Shown here: positions 25,182 to 34,789 of the stretch, piece by piece
How the letters are laid out: every line of letters starts with the position of its first letter
Numbering within the stretch: position 1 is the first letter of the stretch
From: an uncultured Neglectibacter sp.
Lineage (GTDB): Bacteria; Bacillota; Clostridia; Oscillospirales; Acutalibacteraceae
Direction of reading: 5' to 3'
DNA: 64,000 nt
Assembly: GCA_947647615.1 (NCBI GenBank)
Contig: CANSKS010000006.1
Span: 24,962 to 88,961, forward strand
Position numbers and translations under genes: made by a program
Notes under the pieces: generated by a model
Told to the model about the DNA's origin: nothing
The model's database searches: none
What the model saw: the letters and a program-made list of their open reading frames with translations, nothing else

Positions 25182-26864
25182 ATGCGTATTCAACACAACA
25201 TTATGGCGATGAACGCCTACCGGAACTACACCAACAACACCAGCGCCCTTTCCAAGAACCTGGAAAAATTGAGCTCCGGCTACAAGATCAACCGCGCCGG
25301 TGATGACGCTGCCGGTTTGGCCATTTCCGAAAAGATGCGTGCCCAGATCACCGGTTTGGAAGCTGCTCAGAAGAACGCCAAGGACGGTATTTCCCTGGTA
25401 CAGACCGCAGAAGGCGCCCTTACCGAAGTACATGACATGCTCAACCGCATGGTGTACTTGGCCAACCAATCTGCCAACGGCACCTACGATAACGAAACCG
25501 ACCGTTATCAGCTGCAGAAGGAAATGAACCAGCTTCGTTCCGAAATTGACCGTATTGCCGATAGCTCCAACTTCAACGGTATTAAGCTGTTGGATGGCTC
25601 TATGGCTGCGGGCGGTGCAGGCGCCAGCGACGTATCCTTGACCATTGATAACGACTCTACTTTGGCTGCGGTAACAGAGAGTAAGAAGGGCGTTTATTCT
25701 GTTAATATGGCTAATTTCCAAATCAAGGGTGGCGCTGCTACAGGCACTGTTACTGCTACTATTAAAATCGGCGGGCAAGAGGTGGCTACCGTCACCGTTA
25801 ATATCGGCACTGCCGGTGAAGTAAAAGATGCAGTGGCCACTTTGGCTACTGCTGCCACTCAAGTTGCCATTGATGGTGTTAGCTTTAACATTACTGCCAC
25901 TGGTGGCAAGATTACTTTAACTATGGCTACTACTCCCACTGCTGAATTTACCGGAAATATGGGAGTTACAGTTGAGTTGAGTGACACCGATGCCGATTGG
26001 AACACTGCAGAGTCTCTGGCTGTCAACATTGACACTCCAGCACAAGTTGCCGAAATCCGCAAATATGCGCAAGCACATTTTGATTTAAGTAAATTGAAGA
26101 TTGCCGATGGTGCAAAACTTGTAATTGGCAACACTACCTATACCTTTGCTGTAGGAGCTGACAGTAAAAATAAGAATGCTGCTAATAAGATTGACCTAAC
26201 CGCTTACGATAAGGACGATGCAGATTTAGCAACCTATGCGGCTCAGCAGCTTTCTAAGTCTGCTGCGACTGACGCAATGTTTAAGGTCACCAGCGACAAT
26301 AATAGCTCTATAGTCTACTTGACTGAGAAAAAAGGTTCCACAACAGCTATGAACGCTAACAGCACTGTAGATTATGATAAAAACAATCTACAGGGTACTT
26401 CTGCTGAAAAAGATGGTAATTGGAAAGGTCTGGTGAAGTTTGCCGGAGCCAGCGGCACTGGTACCAGCGGTTTGACCCTGCAGATCGGCGATTCTTCCGA
26501 GGATTACAACCAGTTGAAGGTCAATATTGACGATATGCACGTTGCCGCTTTGGGCATTGACGGCATCAGCATTGCCGATCAGACCAGTGCGCAAGCTGCT
26601 GTAGACGCTATTAAGAAGGCTATCAACAAGGTTTCTGATGTACGCGGTACCTTGGGCGCCACCCAGAACCGCTTGGATCACACCATTAACAACTTGAGCG
26701 TCATGACCGAAAACATTCAGGACGCCGAGTCCACCATTCGCGATACCGATATCGCCGAAGAGATGATGTCTTACACCAAGAACAACATCCTCATCCAGTC
26801 CGCCCAAGCCATGCTGGCCCAGGCGAACCAGGTACCTCAGGGTGTTCTGCAACTCCTCCAGTAA
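25182..26864 (+). CDS. hag: Flagellin
   Basis: 560 residues. Conserved D0/D1 ends: [15 protein letters not shown] start, [20 protein letters not shown], and at the C-terminus [17 protein letters not shown] plus [12 protein letters not shown]. Residues of roughly 150-430 form the surface-exposed, Thr/Ala-rich variable domain. That middle part (about 25,640-26,400) is visibly richer in A/T than the ends, as expected for antigenic exchange. Many Ser/Thr there could carry O-glycans, and modification-type genes follow directly. Translation is probably CsrA-controlled. No clear sigma-28 promoter was found. Confidence 0.96.
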   Translation: MRIQHNIMAMNAYRNYTNNTSALSKNLEKLSSGYKINRAGDDAAGLAISEKMRAQITGLEAAQKNAKDGISLVQTAEGALTEVHDMLNRMVYLANQSANGTYDNETDRYQLQKEMNQLRSEIDRIADSSNFNGIKLLDGSMAAGGAGASDVSLTIDNDSTLAAVTESKKGVYSVNMANFQIKGGAATGTVTATIKIGGQEVATVTVNIGTAGEVKDAVATLATAATQVAIDGVSFNITATGGKITLTMATTPTAEFTGNMGVTVELSDTDADWNTAESLAVNIDTPAQVAEIRKYAQAHFDLSKLKIADGAKLVIGNTTYTFAVGADSKNKNAANKIDLTAYDKDDADLATYAAQQLSKSAATDAMFKVTSDNNSSIVYLTEKKGSTTAMNANSTVDYDKNNLQGTSAEKDGNWKGLVKFAGASGTGTSGLTLQIGDSSEDYNQLKVNIDDMHVAALGIDGISIADQTSAQAAVDAIKKAINKVSDVRGTLGATQNRLDHTINNLSVMTENIQDAESTIRDTDIAEEMMSYTKNNILIQSAQAMLAQANQVPQGVLQLLQ

Positions 26865-26901
26865 GTTTGACTTTTCTGTTAGCTTACAGTTTCCTCTTTA
26901 A

Positions 26902-26931
26902 CCGCAAAAAAAAACATAAGATTTTTTGCGG
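26902..26931 (+). terminator. Weak terminator after hag
   Basis: CCGCAAAAAA (26902-26911) / TTTTTTGCGG (26922-26931). The T tract is inside the stem, so efficiency is uncertain. Confidence 0.5.
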
Positions 26932-26984
26932 AGAGGAGGAACCGCCCGTCAAGCGAAACCGGGTTTTGCGCAGCAAAGCCCGGC

Positions 26985-27158
26985 GAGCTCCAAAGGCGTG
27001 TTCCGACGAAGGGTGTGTTACAGCTCCTTCAGTAATTTCTTTTGGAGCTCTTTCGCAACAACATTTCACAGCAAAGTGGGGGCGGGCGCTCGGCCCGCTC
27101 CCATTTCTCTGTTGTGAGTACCATGGGAAAGCCGTTTTTTCCCGGCGGTTTTCCCATG
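26985..27158. repeat. Series of hairpins between hag and the glycosyltransferase gene
   Basis: GAGCTCCAAA (26985-26994) pairs with TTTGGAGCTC (27041-27050) around the flagellin remnant; a GC-rich hairpin sits near 27075-27105; CATGGGAAAGCCG (27122-27134) pairs with CGGTTTTCCCATG (27146-27158), one G-U. No gene is supported in this 324-base gap. Confidence 0.6.
26991..27035 (+). pseudogene. Remnant of a second flagellin C-terminus
   Basis: In one frame this stretch encodes VPTKGVLQLLQ followed by TAA (27033-27035), matching the flagellin ending [10 protein letters not shown] with different codons (for example TTA and CTT for Leu). It lies 170 bases after the intact hag stop and has no upstream coding sequence. 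It is best explained as the tail of a lost second flagellin gene or a recombination scar. Confidence 0.55.
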
Positions 27159-27188
27159 ATACCCAAATGAAAAAAGGAGAGCATAACA

Positions 27189-29348
27189 ATGGCAAAGCCT
27201 ATACTTTCAATTGGAATCATCTTTAAAAACGAAATCCGCTGCTTAGAACGATGCCTGAAATCTCTTCAACCTCTACGAAATGCTGTACCCTGCGAGCTTG
27301 TCATGGCAGATACGGGGTCAGAAGATGGTAGTCGAGCCATCGCAGCATCATATGCAGATATTTTGATCGACTTCCCTTGGATCAACGACTTTTCTGCTGC
27401 ACGCAATTCACTGTTAGATCTTTGCTCGGGTACATGGCATTTGGCCATTGATGCAGATGAATGGTTAGACGAGGATATTTCCCAACTCGTCTATTTTTTG
27501 CGTACACCGGAAATTGGTAAGAAATTCAATGCGTGTGCTCTTATTATCCGCAATTATTTACAGAACGACCTCCAAGGAGATTACAGTGATTTTTTAGGAG
27601 CACGGATGCTCCGCCGTTCTACTGGAGTTCATTATGAAGGTGCTATCCACGAGCATTGGAATCGCGAAGTGGGAACCCTTTATGGCCTAGGTAATACAAT
27701 TCTTCATCACGATGGTTACATTAATTTTGAAGGAGAACAGGGAAACGCTAAACGTAAACGGAATATGGAACTGCTAAAAACAAAATTAGCAGATGAACCA
27801 CAAAATTTAATGTTGCTTTTACAATGTATCGAAAGCGCTGTTGGTTATGAGCAGGAGCAATTTGTCCGTTGCGCTTTAGATGGAGTACGAAAAAAATGGA
27901 ACTCTTGGGAACAGCTTGGGCCTCCAATTTTACGCCATGCTGTCAATATTGCTAACACCAGATCGCTACCAGAGTTTAATGAGTGGATGGAGCAAGCGCA
28001 GACCTGTTTTCCAGACTCTTTGTTTACTACTATTGATATTAATTATACTACATTTATGCGATATGCTGAAAAGAAAGAATATAAGCAAGCTATTCCCTTT
28101 GGTGAGGCATATTTAAAAGCAGTAACGAATTACCGAACCAAGCATGATCATATTGCAGATATGGCATATAGTTCTCTGATGTCCGTTTCCCTATTCCGCG
28201 AGGAACAGGTGCGAATTCTAATTGCAGATGCCTATTTTTTTGACAAGCAATTCGAAAAATCACAGGAAGTACTTATTTCCTTAGATGGTGGGAAAATATC
28301 TATTCCTAATATTAAAAATTATACTGGAATTCTAATGAACCTTCATGCCCAGAGTAAGCTAAACATGTGTGACACACTATTAGAATTCTGGAATCAACTT
28401 AACTCAGAGGCATTAGAAAAAAAAGATAGGGATGCTCGAAAAGATGCCTTATATGCCGCATCAACTCAAGCTTTCCCAAAAGAATACCGAAAAGCCGAGG
28501 CTGAGAAGGGCTTCGGTCATGCTTACACGCTATTTTTACCTTTGGAAGGCAAATGCGGTGTAGGCGATGCCGCCGCTATTTTAGAAGCCACTGACATCCG
28601 GCGTATGGAAGAGGTGCTGGCCCGGCAGGAAGATTATTCCCGGCTGCCCATACATGCTCTTTCCTATGCCCTGGAACAAGGCGTTACCTTTCCCCTTCCC
28701 AACAGCAAACCCTTTCCTATTGAAGAAATGGACAGCCTGGCTTCCCGCCTTTCAGGCAACTTCGAAAGCTTTTTACCCTATGTGTTAAAAAAAGCGGAAA
28801 CACCTCCAAAGGATTGGCAAGGCTTGCTTTGGGTGCGCGGCCTGTTGATGGGTGCCCTGCGGAAATACCCGTGGAGCTCCGAAGTTCAAGACACTGAACA
28901 GGGCATGTCCCTTGCTCGTGCCTTCGCGAAGGTGGAAGAAGAGTTCCTTCCCCGCTGCTATTGCAAAGAAATACTGCGGGAAGACGCCCTGTTTGTGCTG
29001 CCTCCTTTGCACCGGTTCGGCTGGTACTGCGCCAAGGCTTTTGCCGCTATGGAAGCCCACGATACGGTTGGATATGTGCGGCTGCTGCGAGAGGGCTTGG
29101 AAAGCTGCCCCGATGTAAAAGACATGGTGGAATTTTTAGCCGACCACACCGCCGACTTCCAGAAGCTGCTGGGGGCTACCCCTGAGCTTTTGGCTCTGGC
29201 GGAACAGATGCGGGCCCTGCTTCAACAATTCGACCCTAACGACCCGGCCATTTTAGTATTAAAAAGCAGTCCCCAATACCAGCAGGTGGCCTACCTCATC
29301 GAACGGGACACCATACAATCCCCTCTGCTGCGGCAGATCCCCCAATAA
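27189..29348 (+). CDS. Family 2 glycosyltransferase with long helical C-terminal region
   Basis: 719 residues. The first ~220 residues are a GT-A fold: LSIGIIFKNEIRCLERCL start, MADTGSEDGS for nucleotide binding and the DxD-type metal motif in AIDADEW. The remaining ~500 residues are helical, TPR-like, with little recognisable detail. Its position right after flagellin suggests O-glycosylation of flagellin. AAAAAGGAGAG precedes the ATG. The first 1,300 bases are A/T-richer than the last 850, with the switch near 28,500 inside the gene, which suggests that the catalytic half was exchanged by recombination. Confidence 0.87.
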   Translation: MAKPILSIGIIFKNEIRCLERCLKSLQPLRNAVPCELVMADTGSEDGSRAIAASYADILIDFPWINDFSAARNSLLDLCSGTWHLAIDADEWLDEDISQLVYFLRTPEIGKKFNACALIIRNYLQNDLQGDYSDFLGARMLRRSTGVHYEGAIHEHWNREVGTLYGLGNTILHHDGYINFEGEQGNAKRKRNMELLKTKLADEPQNLMLLLQCIESAVGYEQEQFVRCALDGVRKKWNSWEQLGPPILRHAVNIANTRSLPEFNEWMEQAQTCFPDSLFTTIDINYTTFMRYAEKKEYKQAIPFGEAYLKAVTNYRTKHDHIADMAYSSLMSVSLFREEQVRILIADAYFFDKQFEKSQEVLISLDGGKISIPNIKNYTGILMNLHAQSKLNMCDTLLEFWNQLNSEALEKKDRDARKDALYAASTQAFPKEYRKAEAEKGFGHAYTLFLPLEGKCGVGDAAAILEATDIRRMEEVLARQEDYSRLPIHALSYALEQGVTFPLPNSKPFPIEEMDSLASRLSGNFESFLPYVLKKAETPPKDWQGLLWVRGLLMGALRKYPWSSEVQDTEQGMSLARAFAKVEEEFLPRCYCKEILREDALFVLPPLHRFGWYCAKAFAAMEAHDTVGYVRLLREGLESCPDVKDMVEFLADHTADFQKLLGATPELLALAEQMRALLQQFDPNDPAILVLKSSPQYQQVAYLIERDTIQSPLLRQIPQ

Positions 29349-29384
29349 CCGGTGAGCTGCACCGAAAAAGGAAGTGAAACGGCC

Positions 29385-30812
29385 ATGAGATATTCCATTT
29401 TGGTTTCCCTTAGGGAAATGTGCCAAACCCTGTTGGAAGCAGCCCAATATATTAGCGCCCAACCGGAAAGCGAGCTTGGGAAAGAACTTTTGGAAACAGG
29501 CAAGCTGATGATCTCTCAAATAGAAGACACCTTGCGGGGCTGTGAAAACGACTGCCGCTCTTCCCTACCCCTGGAGCTTACCGGCACCATAAAACAGGAA
29601 TGGGCAGAGCCGGGAAACAGCTCTTTGGAAAAGCATATCCAAGCCTTGGGGGAATGCCTGCCCAAGGAAATAAACTACCAGGTTCGGGCCGTATTTTTTG
29701 CGGAATTGGGCGAAAAATGGGATTCTATGGAGAGTGTTTACACCTACATGAAAAACGACCCTCGCTTTGACCCTGTTGTGGTGCTGACACCGGTTTTCCG
29801 GGAGGTAAACACCCCAAGCGGCCCCAAACGGGAGACCATTTACAAAGACTACCTTACCCCTCTGGGTATTCCCTTTTTCCACTACAACCAATATTCCTTG
29901 GAAAAAGACAAGCCCGATTTAGCCTTTATTTCCCAGCCCTATGAATCCTGCACCTTGCCGCAATTCTGGCCGCAAACCATTGCCCAGCATACCAGGCTGG
30001 TGTATTTGCCCTATTGGCTGCCGGAACGGGAATGGAATACCACACGGAAAACATTATGTGAATTGCCGGTTTATCAATATGCTTGGAAGTCGGTTTGTTC
30101 TTCCGAAAAACATTACCGATATTATTGTAAGCATACCTCACATAAAGGAACAAACGCTCTACTGACAGGGTTGCCCAAGTTAGATGGCCTTGTCGCTCTT
30201 GGCGAACAAGGCATCGAACTGCCAAAGGACTGGGAAGGGCTCCAAAATGGAATGGTATTTTTGTGGAACAGCTGGTATGACCTGGCAATTTCCTCTTTGC
30301 GGTACGGAAAAGGCATTTTGGAATGGTTTCAGGAAAACCCTGGATGCGCCCTCATTTGGCGACCGCATCCTATGACAGATACCGTCACCAAGTTGTATCG
30401 CCCACAATCATATTCTGTTTACCGAAACCTACTGAAAAAGGCTGAAGAAATGCCCAATGTGGTGATAGATAAAGAAGCCTCTTGTAAAGCCGCTTTCTAT
30501 TTCTCTAATGCAATGATTTCCGATTTCAGTTCCCTATTATCACAATATCTCCTAATGGACAAACCCGCCTTGCTCATCAAACCGGAAGCCAATTTTATGG
30601 AAACCGAGTTTATTGAAAGCAAATGGTTGGAAGAAGGAAAAACTTTAGAAAACATTCTTTCCTTTTTAGAAAGAACCGCCCGAGGAGAAGACCCATACCG
30701 CGCTTCACGGAAAAAAATCCGCCAGCGGGACTTGCCCTTGGCAGATGGAAAAAGCGGGCAGCGGGTAGCAGAAGAACTTTGGCAAGAATTGCGTAAAGAA
30801 GCCAATTTTTGA
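29385..30812 (+). CDS. CDP-glycerol glycerophosphotransferase (TagB/TagF)-like protein
   Basis: 475 residues. The C-terminal half resembles CDP-glycerol:glycerophosphate transferases: IWRPHPM and later ISDFSSLLSQYLLMDKP match the nucleotide-binding motifs of the family. These enzymes move a phospho-alcohol from a CDP donor to an acceptor. Beside a cytidylyltransferase and a flagellin glycosyltransferase, it probably attaches a CMP-activated group to the flagellin sugar by a phosphodiester. The ATG at 29385 is chosen over a GTG at 29352; GGAAGTG precedes it. The G/C-rich first half and A/T-richer second half suggest a junction between 30,050 and 30,400. Confidence 0.75.
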   Translation: MRYSILVSLREMCQTLLEAAQYISAQPESELGKELLETGKLMISQIEDTLRGCENDCRSSLPLELTGTIKQEWAEPGNSSLEKHIQALGECLPKEINYQVRAVFFAELGEKWDSMESVYTYMKNDPRFDPVVVLTPVFREVNTPSGPKRETIYKDYLTPLGIPFFHYNQYSLEKDKPDLAFISQPYESCTLPQFWPQTIAQHTRLVYLPYWLPEREWNTTRKTLCELPVYQYAWKSVCSSEKHYRYYCKHTSHKGTNALLTGLPKLDGLVALGEQGIELPKDWEGLQNGMVFLWNSWYDLAISSLRYGKGILEWFQENPGCALIWRPHPMTDTVTKLYRPQSYSVYRNLLKKAEEMPNVVIDKEASCKAAFYFSNAMISDFSSLLSQYLLMDKPALLIKPEANFMETEFIESKWLEEGKTLENILSFLERTARGEDPYRASRKKIRQRDLPLADGKSGQRVAEELWQELRKEANF

Positions 30813-30850
30813 AAGAAACTCTTCAAATTTTAAAAGGAGCTGATATTAGA

Positions 30851-32665
30851 GTGCAGGCAATTATATTGGCCGCTGGAATGGGCAGACGGTTAAAGGAATT
30901 AACGCAAAACCAGACGAAATGTATGGTTAAGGTAAATGGTGTAACACTTATTGACCGCATGCTACATCAACTAGAAAAAAAGCACCTTTCACAAATTGTT
31001 GTTGTAGTGGGATATGAAGGGCAGAAATTGATCGATTACATCTCTACTTTAAACATATATACCCCTATTGTGTTTATCAATAATCCCATTTACGATAAAA
31101 CAAACAACATCTATTCTCTGTTTCTAGCACGCGAGTATTTGAAACAAGAAGATACAATTCTTTTAGAATCAGATTTAATTTTTGAGGATACCGTTTTAGA
31201 TACGCTCATCCAAGACCCAAGAACCTCCCTCGCGTTGGTAGATAAATATCAAAGCTGGATGGATGGCACCTGTATCAAGCTGGATGAAAACGATCAAATT
31301 ATTGCTTTTATTCCGGGGAAAAAATTCCGGTTCGAAGAACGAGATTCTTATTACAAAACTGTCAATCTTTATAAATTCAGTAGACAATTCGCGCAAACAT
31401 GCTATGTTCCATTCCTAGAGGCCTATTCCACCGCTCTTGGAAGTAATGAGTATTATGAGCAAGTCCTTAAGGTTGTAATAGCCCTAGACCAGCCAGAAAT
31501 TTGTGCTAAGCGCTTAAACGGAGAACTGTGGTATGAAATTGATGATATTCAGGACTTAGACATCGCGGAATCTATTTTTACACCGGACGAAGAAGAAAAA
31601 GTAGCTTTGCTACAGGGACGGTTTGGCGGATATTGGCGGTACCCCAAATTATTAGATTTCTGTTATTTGGTCAATCCTTATTTTCCTCCCCAAAGAATGG
31701 TCGATGAAATCAAGGCAAGCTTTGAAAAGCTGCTCACCGAATACCCTTCTGGTATGCGAGTAAATTCTCTGCTTGCCGCAAAAAACTTCGATGTACAACC
31801 AGAAAATATTGTTGTAGGAAATGGCGCGGCAGAGCTAATTAAATCACTGATGGAGCAGTTAGAAGGAAGAGTTGGATTTATCAGTCCCACCTTTGAAGAA
31901 TACCATAACCGATATGACAGAAAAAAATCGGTGACGTTTGTTCCCGATAACCCTGACTATGCTTATTCCGTAAAAGACATTACAGCATACTTTTCGGACA
32001 AAAATTTAAGCGCACTGATCGTGATCAACCCCGATAACCCCAGCGGAAACTATATTCCAAAAAAAGATATGCTGGAGCTGGTTTCATGGTGTGCTGCCCG
32101 GAAGATCAAACTGATTGTCGATGAATCTTTCATAGATTTTGCGGAAGAAGAAAATAATACCCTGATAGATCAAACCCTTCTAACACAAAACCCTCATCTC
32201 TATGTAATCAAAAGCATCTCTAAGTCCTATGGAGTGCCCGGACTCAGATTGGGTATCCTCGCCTCTGGAGATACTAAGACTGTTACTTTGGTAAAACAAG
32301 ATGTCGCTATATGGAACATCAACTCTTTTGCAGAGTTCTATTTGCAAATTGAAGAAAAATATAAGGCCGATTACCATGTAGCCTTGGGACTGTTTCGTCA
32401 AGAGCGGGCCAGGTTCCAATCAGAACTCTGCAAGATCAACCAACTTCGTGTGATCCCCTCCCAGGCAAATTTTATCATGGTAGAGCTTTTGGAAGGCTTG
32501 TCACCTAAAGTATTGCTGAAGAAACTGCTTATAAAACACAATTTGCTTATTAAAGAACTGATGACAAAAACAAATGGCCGAGATTATATCCGGTTAGCTG
32601 TGCGAAACCCCGAAGATAACAATGTACTTCTGGAAGCGCTACGCAAAGAATTAGGCGAACAATAA
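30851..32665 (+). CDS. Fusion of nucleotidyltransferase (LicC/PntC-like) and PLP-dependent aminotransferase-fold enzyme
   Basis: 604 residues. Residues 1-240: a sugar/choline-phosphate-type nucleotidyltransferase with LAAGMGRRLKEL and LLESDLIFED. Residues 260-604: a class I/II PLP enzyme like HisC/CobD, with NPDNPSGNY, VDESFIDFAEE and the PLP Lys in KSISKSYGVPGLRLG. CobD-like enzymes decarboxylate phospho-amino acids, so the fusion could both make and CMP-activate an amino-alcohol phosphate or a phospho-amino acid. From memory, a similar fusion sits in the C. difficile type A flagellin-modification locus. The GTG at 30851 with AAAAGGAG upstream is preferred; a TTG at 30809 overlaps the previous stop. 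Confidence 0.85.
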   Translation: MQAIILAAGMGRRLKELTQNQTKCMVKVNGVTLIDRMLHQLEKKHLSQIVVVVGYEGQKLIDYISTLNIYTPIVFINNPIYDKTNNIYSLFLAREYLKQEDTILLESDLIFEDTVLDTLIQDPRTSLALVDKYQSWMDGTCIKLDENDQIIAFIPGKKFRFEERDSYYKTVNLYKFSRQFAQTCYVPFLEAYSTALGSNEYYEQVLKVVIALDQPEICAKRLNGELWYEIDDIQDLDIAESIFTPDEEEKVALLQGRFGGYWRYPKLLDFCYLVNPYFPPQRMVDEIKASFEKLLTEYPSGMRVNSLLAAKNFDVQPENIVVGNGAAELIKSLMEQLEGRVGFISPTFEEYHNRYDRKKSVTFVPDNPDYAYSVKDITAYFSDKNLSALIVINPDNPSGNYIPKKDMLELVSWCAARKIKLIVDESFIDFAEEENNTLIDQTLLTQNPHLYVIKSISKSYGVPGLRLGILASGDTKTVTLVKQDVAIWNINSFAEFYLQIEEKYKADYHVALGLFRQERARFQSELCKINQLRVIPSQANFIMVELLEGLSPKVLLKKLLIKHNLLIKELMTKTNGRDYIRLAVRNPEDNNVLLEALRKELGEQ

Positions 32666-32683
32666 CAGAAAGGTTATAATAAA

Positions 32684-33811
32684 ATGAATGTTTGCATCAT
32701 AGGTGGGGGCCATATTGGAACTACACTGGCGTGCTATATCAAGCATCATGATCCACAAAAAAAAGTATCTTTATACACACAGCATCCTGATAAATTTGAA
32801 AAATTTATTCAGTGTAATGACATAGAACGCAACGAATCTTATAAAGTAAGAATTGACAGAATTACTAAAGAGCCTTCTGTTGTATCCGATGCTGATATTA
32901 TTTTTGTCGCCTTGCCGCATTTTGCAGTAGAACAAGCATTTTGTAATATTGCGCCTTATATCAAAAAGGGAGTTTATATCGGAGTCATTCCCGGAGGCGG
33001 CGGATGCGAATACTACTTTGAAAAATATTTTGGAAAAAATGCCATCCTTTTTGGATTTCAGCGAGTACCGTTTACGGCAAAACTAGTAACATATGGGAAA
33101 GAAACAAATTTAAAAAGCTGGAAGCCTTTTAGCGTAGTAGGAACCTTAAAGAAAAACACAGTCCAAGCGGCGTGTACCTGTATAGAGGCATGTGGACTCC
33201 GTACTCGAAAAGCAGCAAATTTTCTCTCGATTGCTTTAACTCCTACAAATCCTCTATTACATACAGCCCGGACTTATGAAATGTTTGGAGCATATGAAAA
33301 GACTCATGAATTCGCTACTAAAGTGAAGTTTTATGTAGGCTGGACTGACACTACATCGGATATCCTGTTTTCTATGGACCGCGAGCTACAGAGTCTTTTA
33401 ACAAAAATCGTGTCAATTGATACTAGTGCGATTCTTCCGCTTTCAGAACACTATGAATCACCGAACATCTATGCTTTAACGAAAAAAATTAACAGCATAC
33501 CAACATTTCAAACAGTATGGGCACCTATGGTGCCATCGCCCAGAAAGAATGGTACATTTATCGTCGATACCAATTCACGCATGTTTACAGAAGATTTCCC
33601 ATGGGGGCTTGCCATTATACGGGCCTTTTTCGACTTTTTTAATATGCAAGCACCCACTATGGACCGGGTACTTCAATGGTATGCCAATTACATGGGTGTC
33701 GAGTGGTATGTTAATGGCATGTTTTGTGGTAATGATCTTATTGCGACCGGTGTTCCACAACGATATGGTATTTTGACAAAAGAAGCATTGCTCTCATTTT
33801 ATGATAAATAG
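32684..33811 (+). CDS. Octopine/nopaline (opine)-type dehydrogenase
   Basis: 375 residues. The N-terminal Rossmann motif is CIIGGGHIGTTLA; the C-terminal half matches the opine dehydrogenase helical domain (pattern around ALTPTNPLLHTARTYE). Opine dehydrogenases reductively join an amino acid amine to a 2-keto acid. In this cassette it could make an N-carboxyalkyl amino acid for attachment to flagellin. It starts 18 bases after the fusion gene with AAAGG upstream. A/T-rich codon use is like its downstream neighbours. Substrates are unknown. Confidence 0.8.
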   Translation: MNVCIIGGGHIGTTLACYIKHHDPQKKVSLYTQHPDKFEKFIQCNDIERNESYKVRIDRITKEPSVVSDADIIFVALPHFAVEQAFCNIAPYIKKGVYIGVIPGGGGCEYYFEKYFGKNAILFGFQRVPFTAKLVTYGKETNLKSWKPFSVVGTLKKNTVQAACTCIEACGLRTRKAANFLSIALTPTNPLLHTARTYEMFGAYEKTHEFATKVKFYVGWTDTTSDILFSMDRELQSLLTKIVSIDTSAILPLSEHYESPNIYALTKKINSIPTFQTVWAPMVPSPRKNGTFIVDTNSRMFTEDFPWGLAIIRAFFDFFNMQAPTMDRVLQWYANYMGVEWYVNGMFCGNDLIATGVPQRYGILTKEALLSFYDK

Positions 33812-33852
33812 AACTTTATAAAGATAAGACTCATAGAAAAGGAATTTTTTAA

Positions 33853-34755
33853 ATGGAGAAAATTGATGTGCGTTTAGGTCGAAGCAGCCATTTAATTTAT
33901 AAAATGCCGATTGAATCACGTAAAAAATTACTCCAACAAATTTGGTTTAAAAAAATGGGATACGAACTTGATTTAGACCATCCAAAAGATTTCAACGAAA
34001 AACTCCAGTGGTATAAGCTTTACTATCACCATCCAAATATGACTCGATGCGTAGATAAGGTTACTTTTAAAGACTACGTTGCAGAAAAACTAGGAGAGGG
34101 ATATACAGCTAAGCTTTTTCGCGTGTGGAATTCTTCTGATGAAGTAAATTTCGATGGCCTACCGAAACAGTTTGTAGTGAAATCGAATTGTCAAGACAAT
34201 GGCAAGTATATTGCCATTGTACAAGATAAAACTACGTTTGATTTCAAAGCATTAGAACGAGAAATCAAAGATTACTGGTTTAATCCGATAAACTTATTGA
34301 TTAACGGATTTTGTAGTGCTTACCACAACGTGAAGCCAAAAGTTTTTGTAGAAGAATACATTGATCAAAAAAAAGAAACGCCAGATGACTGTAAATTATT
34401 TTGTTTTAATGGCGAACCAAAATTCTGTTATATGACGAAAGAACACTTTCGGAATGATAAAGTAGACATATCTGAACATCCATACGGATTTTACGACCTA
34501 AACTGGAATCATTTGAATATAAAGTATGGCGAACACCAGATATATTTTGATGCTCAAAAACCTAAACACCTCAGCGAAATGATTCTAATTGCTCGTAAGC
34601 TTGCTCATGATTTTCCATTTGTACGAGTGGATTTCTTTGATGCAGAAGCAAAAGTATATCTAGCAGAACTGACCTTCTATCCTGGTGGCGGACTAGTAAA
34701 ATACGATCCACCTGAATTTAGCGAAAATATGGGAAAAATGTTTAAAATATTCTAG
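33853..34755 (+). CDS. TupA-like ATP-grasp protein
   Basis: 300 residues of the TupA-like ATP-grasp family, found in surface-polysaccharide loci and related to the teichuronopeptide gene of Bacillus. Visible features: DHPKDFNEKLQWYKLYYH near the start, a Lys in FVVKSNCQDNGK for ATP, VEEYID in the middle, and acidic metal ligands in VRVDFFD and LAELTFYPGGG. Such proteins are thought to couple an amino acid or other carboxylate to a sugar or polymer. A/T-rich; AAGGA precedes the ATG. Its role in this cassette is inferred. Confidence 0.8.
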   Translation: MEKIDVRLGRSSHLIYKMPIESRKKLLQQIWFKKMGYELDLDHPKDFNEKLQWYKLYYHHPNMTRCVDKVTFKDYVAEKLGEGYTAKLFRVWNSSDEVNFDGLPKQFVVKSNCQDNGKYIAIVQDKTTFDFKALEREIKDYWFNPINLLINGFCSAYHNVKPKVFVEEYIDQKKETPDDCKLFCFNGEPKFCYMTKEHFRNDKVDISEHPYGFYDLNWNHLNIKYGEHQIYFDAQKPKHLSEMILIARKLAHDFPFVRVDFFDAEAKVYLAELTFYPGGGLVKYDPPEFSENMGKMFKIF

Positions 34756-34789
34756 TTCGTTTAAAAAAACAGAAAGCCAGGGAAGAATA

